Assembly (NCBI GenBank): GCA_903772945.1
Contig: CAICTM010000957.1
Coordinates: 1 to 41,448 of the forward strand
Length of the DNA stretch: 41,448 nucleotides
Source of the DNA: Seminavis robusta
Taxonomy: Eukaryota > Bacillariophyta > Bacillariophyceae > Naviculales > Naviculaceae
Reading direction: 5' to 3'
In this document: one piece after another, positions 30,232 to 37,177 of the stretch
How positions within the stretch are numbered: the stretch's first letter is position 1
Layout of the letters: the number at the start of each line of letters is the position of its first letter
Program-made: the position numbers and the translations under genes
The notes under the pieces: model-generated
What the model saw: the letters and a program-made list of their open reading frames with translations, nothing else
The model's database searches: none
What the model was told of the DNA's origin: nothing

Positions 30232-30915
30232 ATGAACTTTGTGCAACAAGCTGCTGAAATGAACGAGGAAGGAGCGACCTTCTGCGCTCATGGCGACATG
30301 CAGAATGGTTTTCTCTGTTTTCGCAACGCCCTGAGGATCCTTGCAGGGGGTGCCGAAGCGTTCGAAGAGGCGGCGATTGTTCCCGTTGCTTCCAATACAG
30401 GTTTTCTGAACAAGATGCCAACTCTCGTCCTCCCGTACAGTCGTGGCGCTGCTTCTTCCCACGAGAGTCAACCATATTTTGTCTTCAAGGATGCCATTCT
30501 GTTCAATTCAAGTCGGCCACTAGGCTCTCTCTCAGCCTCTCACCTCGCCCTGTTCTTCTCGGTGTGCGAGTTTAACATGGCTCTTTCTTTCCACCTTCAG
30601 AGTTTTCAGGTGGGGGAAAAGTCCCATTTGATTACCAAGGCTTCAACTCTCTACGACTTTTGCCTGCAGCATGTCAAGCATGCCGCGGGGTGCAGCGAAG
30701 CCGCCAGTGTGCTCGTGGCTGCGCTAAGCAACAAGGCTCAGCTGATGAATCAAGAATTCGGAAGATATGATGAGCTTGAAGAATTGAAAAAGCCCTTATT
30801 GAACGCGGTTAGCTACTGCTATGCCAACCCAGGACTGTTCACAGCCCAGGAGGTCGAAGAATTTCTCCTGAACATTGTCATCCTCAAGGAACTCAAGTTT
30901 GCGGCTGCTGCCTGA
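30232..30915 (+). CDS. TPR-like helical protein, function unknown
   Basis: The 227-aa product starts MNFVQQAAEMNEEGATF; the open frame extends 129 bp upstream but without an ATG. Helix-turn-helix pairs recall tetratricopeptide repeats: residues 5-38 (NEEGATFCAHGDMQNGFLCF..AL), about 107-150 (CEFNMALSFHLQSFQ..KASTLYDFCLQHV), and 160-195 (LVAALSNKAQLMNQEFGRYDELEEL). The pattern of an FNMALSFHL helix followed by SNKAQLMNQEFG is common in a diatom family of predicted TPR proteins that I cannot name. TPR proteins usually bind other proteins; the partner here is unknown. There is no signal peptide or membrane segment. Confidence 0.7.
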   Translation: MNFVQQAAEMNEEGATFCAHGDMQNGFLCFRNALRILAGGAEAFEEAAIVPVASNTGFLNKMPTLVLPYSRGAASSHESQPYFVFKDAILFNSSRPLGSLSASHLALFFSVCEFNMALSFHLQSFQVGEKSHLITKASTLYDFCLQHVKHAAGCSEAASVLVAALSNKAQLMNQEFGRYDELEELKKPLLNAVSYCYANPGLFTAQEVEEFLLNIVILKELKFAAAA

Positions 30916-31910
30916 ACAAAGAAATGCCCCTTCCAATCATTTTCGGCTGCCAGGAGGCTGCCGATTCTATCCGATACTATCTGATAGTCCTAAGACAACA
31001 ACTCCATCTGTACATACTAGTGAAGCACCTACATTTAGCTACTAGTCTCTACATCTTGTATCTGTGCTTAGCTCTTGTGTCCCTACTGGTATACTATGCA
31101 TAGTAGCGCGAAAGCTCCTCGACAGCTCGACAGCACTCTACTCGCCACACTGAAGTCACGCGATCTGTTACAAGGAGCAGATCGCAGCCCCGACGACAGG
31201 CCTCGTGATCTCGAATTTGTGGCGGAACACCTACAAGCGCGAGCAAGAGGCCTGTTTCTTTCTAATTCTCATTCTAGTATTCCGGAAGCTTTGATTGGCT
31301 GAGGCATCTACAGCAAGAATAAAGCTTGTGAATCCATTTTTTTCCGTGTGACGTCGCCTTCTAGTAAAAGGACCAAAAACAGCAACATCAACCAATCACG
31401 GATACCAGGTACTAGGTACCAGGTACTGCTCCTGGAGCAACCACAGGCTACCGGTAGCGCGACTACAAACATGTTGACTAGCCGCCCTGGCTAGATCCAG
31501 CAGCCGAGAGATTAGAATTGTTTTTATGATTCATTCATTCGATGCTGAAAGCTTGCTGGCATACTGGTAGCTCTAGCTGGCGTAGCTCCAGCCAGCTAGC
31601 CAACAAGATTCTAAATGATATGCTCGAGCTGAGTGCATCACATGTTTTCTTTTAACGAAACGGCTATCATAAAGGTTGAATTGTCTCCTTCAGCTAGCAC
31701 TTGTTTGTTTCTGTGGCCGTCCCTCTCGGGTGCGGTATGGTTAGCTATTGGCACGGGATGGCAATTCTCAATTCTCACGCGAGAAAATTGTACCGGTACC
31801 GGTACATGTCCATCTGGCTGAGGGTCAAAGATTTGGTTTCCTTGCCGAGTGGCGGTTGGGTGCTGGGGAGTCTCTCCATTGAATCGAATCATTCGACAAG
31901 TTGAGCCGTT
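30916..31910. other. 1.0-kb spacer, no supported gene
   Basis: Contains palindromes GCTACCGGTAGC (31447-31458) and TACCGGTACCGGTA (31791-31804), and repeated ACCAGGTACTAGGTACCAGG words near 31406. Open frames are short and unlike known proteins. Confidence 0.5.
31447..31458. repeat. Palindrome GCTACCGGTAGC
   Basis: Second perfect copy of the 12-bp palindrome, between genes. Confidence 0.8.
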
Positions 31911-33230
31911 TCAATCCCCTTCTGAGCTCAAGGCGCCAGCCAAGGCTCTCAAACCAAGCATATAGGTTTCATCACTTACATGGCCATTGCTTTCGCCCAT
32001 GGCCCACTCAAACCTGGACCTGAAACCAACCTTATACTGAGGCTCGCTTTCTTCGACAGGACGTACACGGCTCAGAACTCTGACGTTAGTGTCCTTTTCG
32101 ACCTGGTCGAGAGCCTTGGCGCAATCTTTGGGTGATGCCCTGAGAAATCCGTGGACCATGCTCGTCTCCGGTTCTTCAGGGTCAAATGAAAGTACTCTAG
32201 CTATTTGGCTTTCAGCCGCTAGAGCTCCGACGAGACCCACTAGCTTGTTCTTCTTGTCTTGAAAGGACATGATTGGGTCCGGTACGTCCGCACCGGCAAG
32301 TTGCTCGTCTTCGCCACTTTCTAGTCGCCACTGACGTCGGAATCCAGACCAGCCCGATATCGCATACGGCAGAAGCGTATAAAGATTCCCCCCAAACCGT
32401 CGCAAATTAACTCGAGCTGCATCACAGAAATCTTTAGATCCCAATAGCATGGCGCCGGATATCGCGCCCAGACCTTTGTAAAATGATATGTAGACCGAGT
32501 CAAAAACGGAAGCAATCTCCTTCAGTGACATGTCACCATAGCCCGTTGTCGCTTCAAATATCCTTGCTCCATCCAAATGAAACTTGATCCCGCGCTGCCT
32601 GCAATAGCTTTGCATCTGCAAGACGTCTTGCCAAGGTGTGAGTTTACCCCCAATTTCACGATGCGGGAGCTCTAGAATGAGTGTTGACACTGTATTGCCA
32701 TGCTGGTCGAGGTTTTGCTGCACGTCACGAAACATCATGGGTGGTATAGACATACACTTGCCCGTTGCACGCTGCTCAGTCGATATGATGACGGGATCCA
32801 TATGTAGAAGTTCTCTGTAGGCATCCTGTTCATGCAGTAGCAGATGCGAAGTGTGATGACACGCAAAGGATGGTGATTTGTTGGCGGCGTGGATCAGAAG
32901 CGCAATGGACTGAGCCATCCCACCCGAAGGCATAAACACAGCATCTTCCATTCCCAACTCCTCGGCAATCTCAGCTTCAAATCTCCTCAAAAAGGAAGAC
33001 TCCGCGGTTGAATTGAAGTCGCCATACACATCGAATGAATCAATTCCAAGTCGTTGACACTCCTTTGCCAGATGCCGAAGCGAGTCAGATGGAGATCGAT
33101 CTTCGTGTGGCCGTTGGAGATTGATGGAAGGTTCCTTGAACGTGCTACCACTACTGGATTGCTGGGCAAAGGCCCTGGCAGATTCTGCAACAACGGCAAC
33201 GAAGATGATGCCGCGAAGGGTGAATAGCAT
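31911..33230 (-). CDS. Threonine-aldolase-like PLP enzyme (beta-eliminating lyase family), probably plastid-targeted
   Basis: The 439-aa product is a fold-type I PLP enzyme of the L-threonine aldolase/beta-eliminating lyase group, which typically splits threonine or allo-threonine into glycine and acetaldehyde. Features seen are PSGGMAQ (101-107, phosphate binding), H129 in SHLLLHE (the ring-stacking His position), F217-H-L-D220-GAR223 (the Asp that binds the pyridine N and the substrate Arg) and K252 in ISFYKGLGA (the Schiff-base lysine). The N-terminus is a short hydrophobic signal ending ESARA-F21-AQQ, an ASAFAP-like motif for complex-plastid import. The domain is complete, and the insert around 300-330 (EDEQLAGADVPDP) is longer than usual for small bacterial enzymes. 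The exact substrate is inferred. The start is the first ATG and gives the signal peptide directly. Confidence 0.88.
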   Translation of the reverse strand: MLFTLRGIIFVAVVAESARAFAQQSSSGSTFKEPSINLQRPHEDRSPSDSLRHLAKECQRLGIDSFDVYGDFNSTAESSFLRRFEAEIAEELGMEDAVFMPSGGMAQSIALLIHAANKSPSFACHHTSHLLLHEQDAYRELLHMDPVIISTEQRATGKCMSIPPMMFRDVQQNLDQHGNTVSTLILELPHREIGGKLTPWQDVLQMQSYCRQRGIKFHLDGARIFEATTGYGDMSLKEIASVFDSVYISFYKGLGAISGAMLLGSKDFCDAARVNLRRFGGNLYTLLPYAISGWSGFRRQWRLESGEDEQLAGADVPDPIMSFQDKKNKLVGLVGALAAESQIARVLSFDPEEPETSMVHGFLRASPKDCAKALDQVEKDTNVRVLSRVRPVEESEPQYKVGFRSRFEWAMGESNGHVSDETYMLGLRALAGALSSEGD

Positions 33231-33243
33231 GTTTCTTCTCTCT

Positions 33244-33257
33244 AGCTACCGGTAGCT
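33244..33257. repeat. Palindrome AGCTACCGGTAGCT
   Basis: Perfect 14-bp palindrome 14 bp upstream of the PLP-enzyme start codon, in its promoter or 5' UTR. Confidence 0.8.
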
Positions 33258-33527
33258 GGTACTGTACGGTGGGCTTTGTTGGCAGTCGGCGGCAGGGCAG
33301 TGGTCGGCGATCTTCACTGCAACACTCAAAACGCATAATAATAATGTGAGTTTATTTAAGGTTCATTAGCTAGCTACGGTAGCAAAGCAAGCTAGTGAAC
33401 TTACTTTTTTACCAATCCCTTGCTCTCTAGAGCTAGTAATATAAGTCAGCGGGAGCTGCGATACCTCGGCAGAAAGACAGATAGAAGAAGGAGGATCATG
33501 TTCGAGATTGCACCCATCTTTCAAGCC

Positions 33528-33656
33528 AGCCCTGGCGACAACACCCGACTACGTCGTGTGTTGCCGCCCGGTATCATTCATTCCCTCATTGCAACCTTCT
33601 TTATTTTAAAGCTAGCCCTGGCGACAACACCCGACTACGTCGTGTGTTGCCGCCCG
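33528..33656. repeat. Duplicated 43-bp hairpin element
   Basis: The same 43 bp, starting AGCCCTGGCGACAACACCCG, occur at 33528-33570 and 33614-33656 without difference. Each copy can fold: GGCGACAACAC pairs with GTGTTGCCGCC (one mismatch), and inside it CGAC-TAC-GTCG pairs perfectly. The spacing is 86 bp. Confidence 0.85.
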
Positions 33657-33854
33657 CTACTCTATAATTTACCAGCTGCCATTCCCTTATTGTAACTCTA
33701 ACCTTTACAACTCCTGCTGGCTTATTGTACTTTTGTCCTGATTGAACTAACCTTAAATATGAATGATTTATTCCTACCCCTAACTTGTATTGAACCATCA
33801 ATGTTCAGTTTTGTTGGCTTATGGCTATCTCTATCCTTATACTTTGGCTTCACC

Positions 33855-33880
33855 GGAATAGGAAATAGGAAATAGGAAAT
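33855..33880 (+). repeat. GGAAATA heptamer array, first cluster
   Basis: GGAATA is followed by two complete GGAAATA units and a partial GGAAAT unit. A second, longer cluster in the same orientation lies at 35506-35547. Confidence 0.85.
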
Positions 33881-33944
33881 TCGGCTTTTTTCAGCTTTCG
33901 TCACCTGTTTCCTCAGTTTGCTGGCTACTTGGATCCATATGCAA

Positions 33945-34400
33945 TTCAGCCATTGCAGCCAGCTACGGTACGGTAGGCAGAGAGTTACATCAATCCATGA
34001 CAGTGGCAACAGTACCGAACGCACTCAGGTTCCGCTTTACTGGCTACACTCCGTTACCGGTACCTTTCATTGGATCCTTATGACGAATACATGCACAACT
34101 GAACATTGTCAATCCAGCCGTCGTAGCCAGCTACGGTAGAGTTCATCAATCAGTGACAGTGGCAACAGTACCGAATACACTCAGGTTCGACTTTGCTCGC
34201 TGCACTCCGTTACCTCACATTGGATCCTTATGACGAATACACGCACAACCGAATATTGTCAATCTAGCCATCGTAGCCAGCTACCATAGAGTTCATCGAT
34301 CAGTGACAGTGGCAATAGTACCGAACACACTCAGGTTCGGTTTTGCTCGTTACGCTCCATTGCCTCACCATTACAATGAATACAGGAATATTGTCAATCC
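33945..34400. repeat. Three-copy tandem repeat, about 150 bp
   Basis: GACAGTGGCAA-AGTACCGAA words recur at 33999, 34155 and 34305, giving periods of 156 and 150 bp. Each unit also carries GTCAATC-AGCC, GCCAGCTAC, ACTCAGGTTC and (in two units) CATTGGATCCTTATGACG. The third copy is partial at its right end. Divergence between copies suggests an old array. Confidence 0.9.
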
Positions 34401-34674
34401 AGGCTCCACCAAGTCCTCGACGACCGACTTGTGCATACAGGAAAATGGATACCGACACAGGAATCACCAACCAAACACTAGGAAATATCACTGGAGGGAT
34501 GAATCCAGTAGTAGGATCCACTCTCTTGGTGTGTGTTGTCGCGTAGCCTCCTCTTGTTGCCTTTCAATGACTCGACGACGATCTCCACCGTTCAGACTGT
34601 TGGTAGAGCTGGGGTTAACAGAACCTCCTCTTTTTCTCCGGAGCGATCTCCTCTCTTGTTGTTATCCGGAGCGA

Positions 34675-34713
34675 TCGTTCGTTCGTTCGTTCGTTCGTTC
34701 GTTCGTTCGTTCG
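34675..34713. repeat. (CGTT)n microsatellite
   Basis: Roughly nine to ten CGTT units. Minus-strand translation gives RTNE repeats and plus-strand RSFV repeats, so nearby open frames are artefacts of this run. Confidence 0.95.
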
Positions 34714-35000
34714 ACCTCGACAATGGGATTTCCTCGGCCGTCGGCAGTGCAGCAGAGAAAACAACAAATAGATATGAGTTTTGTTTTCTGTGCTCAACAG
34801 CAGACGACCGGAGACTTACTCTTGTTTTTCAAATTGCACCAACTTTGCCATCATGGGCCGAGAACTGACTGCCATCCCATGGTCCATAGGATTCAATGAG
34901 GGATGGTTTTCCAATCTACACCGGAGACGACCGGCTTGAGTGAGGCTTGAATAACAGAGGTGCGACCAATCGATTCGATTCGAATAATTAAAACAATTCA

Positions 35001-35272
35001 CCTGTTGACGGCCGAGCTTGGAATTCTCTCCTGAATACCATAGAAATCCAATGAGGGAGAGAAGTCAGCGCTGTACCTTCAATAACAGGCTTGATAAGAG
35101 GCTTACCTCATTGCGATCGATCGATCGATCGATCGATCGATCGGCCGATTGGATAAAGAACTCCTCCTACCGATACGTATACCACTGTTGTCGGCCAAGC
35201 TTGGATTTCTCTCCTGTTCACCATAGGAATACAATGAGGGAGAGAAGTCAGTGATGTGCCTTCAATGATACG
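35001..35272. repeat. Duplicated 88-bp segment around a (GATC)n run
   Basis: Segments at 35002-35087 and 35183-35270 share GGCC-AGCTTGGA, TCTCTCCTG, CCATAG-AAT and AATGAGGGAGAGAAGTCAG. Between them is CGATCGATC... (35114-35143). A shorter third piece, CCATAGGATTCAATGAGGGA, lies near 34883. Confidence 0.85.
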
Positions 35273-35490
35273 GTATCGATGGACCGAACTCAATCAGTTT
35301 ATCCTTAACCTTAGTAACTTCAACGGTCATCTTTCCCACGAATCGATCTATTTTTGTCGAACAAGAACCTGTTACTTATGGATACACATGACCGTTGATT
35401 CTGCAACTGAAGTGCGGCTACTCTATTTCACACAGTAAACGCCCGCAAATCGGTTCCAGAGTGCAACTGAGGGGGTAACCAAAAGGTGCG

Positions 35491-35507
35491 CCGTCTCAAG
35501 GAGACGG
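35491..35507 (+). repeat. Perfect hairpin CCGTCTC-AAG-GAGACGG
   Basis: Seven-bp perfect stem with a 3-nt loop, directly abutting the second GGAAATA array. Confidence 0.75.
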
Positions 35508-35547
35508 AATAGGAAATAGGAAATAGAAAATAGGAAATAGGAAATAG
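35506..35547 (+). repeat. GGAAATA heptamer array, second cluster
   Basis: GGAATA followed by about five GGAAATA units, one reading GAAAATA. Same orientation as the cluster at 33855. Confidence 0.85.
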
Positions 35548-36060
35548 CATTAAAGGGGTTGAGAACTCAGGCAGTTTACCTGCCGAGGTGAAGAGGCGCA
35601 GGGGCTTCGGTAATGCACCACCAGGTCACTTGGGGGACCATGATGTGAAGAAATTGTGAACCAAGAAGCTCTTGATTGATGGAGGCAATTGAGAGGGTCA
35701 GCTTTGGGGCTTGCAGGGGATGGAGATGGATTTTTGGACGGTGTAACCAAGACAAATAATGTGAATCTTCAATCACTTTTTGAGGTGGTAGACATAACCC
35801 AAAAGAACGTGATGAGACCGCTGTTGGCAGTTTGGAAAGTCTTGATCTATTTCGGTGTTACTACATGTTGGTCGTCCATACTGTATGCATAATACAGGTG
35901 AGAGACAAACTAGCCAGAGGCATTGCATAGAAAAGTACATCATAGAGTGAAATGGAATGGCGAATAGTGTAGTTTGGCTGGTTGCGAGACAGGATGGCCT
36001 CTGACAACCCACCATGTAGCTGCCGCGGATACGGTAGAAGAAGAACTACAGGTTGTATTT

Positions 36061-36954
36061 TTATAGACCCAAATCTTGGAGGCAGTCAATCGTCGCAATG
36101 ACCTTGTCGCCACTGGAAGGATCTTCTTCGACTATTGTGATTTCCGTAGGACCAGCTTCATTGGCGCCGGTGGCCCGAAGCTGCTGATCAGAATCTTTTT
36201 GCTGAATCTCCAAGAGACCGTAGGGACGTGCCCACAACCAGGGACGGTTCTTGACCGCCTCCAAGTCGTCCGATTCCGGCAGTACTTCGTGTGACCAAGT
36301 ATAAAAGTACAGTGTAAAGTTGTAGGGCTTTACCGGCTGCACCGACATGAGTCTCATGCCCATGGTCTCTTGACACCATTGTTGCATTTGTTTGTTGGTC
36401 GATCGCACGGTGATGTGTGCCAAGATAGCTTGGCATCCAATGGGATGTTGCTCCTCATCTGCATCATCATCATTTACGGGTTGTTCTTCGTCTCCTTCAA
36501 AGCCTTGCTGCAACAATTCAATGGCCATTCCGGCTGGATCACGCAAATGACACAAGTATCCAATGTCCAGGAATTGCGCCGGTTGGGAGACGGGCACTCC
36601 TTGTAGCTGTAGAAATCCAACAGCATGATCTAGATTCTTGACCGTAATTCCAATCTTCCAGTAGGCATCTTGTGATGTGGATTTTCGGACCGTGCAGCTT
36701 GGAGATTCGTGGAACGAAAGCTTCATGCCCTTTGGATGGTTGTATCCCAGCAAGACTTTGGCGTTGTTGGGCGACGACGAGCCATTCTTTTTGGACATGC
36801 CCAGCACCGTCTCGTAGAAGGATTGACAGGCTGGAGCGTTGGGGACGCGAAAGGTCAAACAATCCAGTCTCCTGCTCATTGTGCATGTACTCTTGTCTGT
36901 GATTATGTTGCCTGCTAGTACTTGTATAGCAGCAAAAAGTTTCGCCAGCTTCAT
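36061..36954 (-). CDS. Two-domain VOC/glyoxalase-like protein
   Basis: The 297-aa product (from the ATG at 36954; the frame continues upstream only by a non-ATG codon) contains two vicinal-oxygen-chelate modules. The first spans about residues 28-150 (LDCLTFRVPNAPACQSFYET.LGM to GMAIELLQQ) and the second about 173-255 (AILAHITVRSTNKQMQQWCQETMGMRLM to GLLEIQQ). They are joined by an acidic linker (EGDEEQPVNDDDADEE). This matches the fold of glyoxalase I and dioxygenases. H at AHITVR and E at the end of each module (IELL, LEIQ) are candidate metal ligands, but the first module has Asp/Cys where His is usual, so catalysis is uncertain. The N-terminal 25 residues are hydrophobic and could target; a second ATG at 36879 gives a version without them. 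It shares a 223-bp promoter region with the GH59 gene. Confidence 0.8.
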   Translation of the reverse strand: MKLAKLFAAIQVLAGNIITDKSTCTMSRRLDCLTFRVPNAPACQSFYETVLGMSKKNGSSSPNNAKVLLGYNHPKGMKLSFHESPSCTVRKSTSQDAYWKIGITVKNLDHAVGFLQLQGVPVSQPAQFLDIGYLCHLRDPAGMAIELLQQGFEGDEEQPVNDDDADEEQHPIGCQAILAHITVRSTNKQMQQWCQETMGMRLMSVQPVKPYNFTLYFYTWSHEVLPESDDLEAVKNRPWLWARPYGLLEIQQKDSDQQLRATGANEAGPTEITIVEEDPSSGDKVIATIDCLQDLGL

Positions 36955-37177
36955 TGCATGCAACTGTGTCGAGGGCTGATGTTGTGTTGATGAGAATTGC
37001 GTTTGAGCCGATGATCGCAGTCACGAGTGGAGTCGTGGATACCAAATCTTTTTTCCGCGTCAAACAGTCAAAGAGGACGGAGACAACAGGGAACACAAGG
37101 AACCACAAACCAACGCCGTACTAGTAGTTGCTTATTCTTTCATCTACCTACCGGTACTAGCTTTAAATACACTGACC
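36955..37177. promoter_or_regulatory. Shared 223-bp region between divergent start codons
   Basis: The VOC protein and the galactocerebrosidase start codons face away from each other across it. It contains TACCGGTAC (37150), CTAGTAGT words and TTTAAATA 12 bp before the plus-strand ATG, too close to the ATG to be a standard TATA box. Confidence 0.4.

Larger units (their letters stand above)
33231..36060. other. 2.8-kb repeat-rich spacer
   Basis: Holds the palindrome at 33244, the duplicated hairpin at 33528, the 150-bp tandem repeat at 33945, two microsatellites, a second dispersed duplication at 35001 and two GGAAATA arrays. Open frames (for example 34303-34899) mainly translate repeats. No gene is supported. 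Confidence 0.6.

Noticed and set aside
34128..34210. GGTTCGACT resembling a tRNA B box
   Set aside because: No matching A box or cloverleaf; the word is part of the 150-bp tandem repeat. I found no convincing tRNA or rRNA gene in the window.
34303..34899. 198-codon plus-strand frame with RSFV repeats
   Set aside because: Translates the third tandem-repeat unit and the (CGTT)n microsatellite; it is not a plausible protein.
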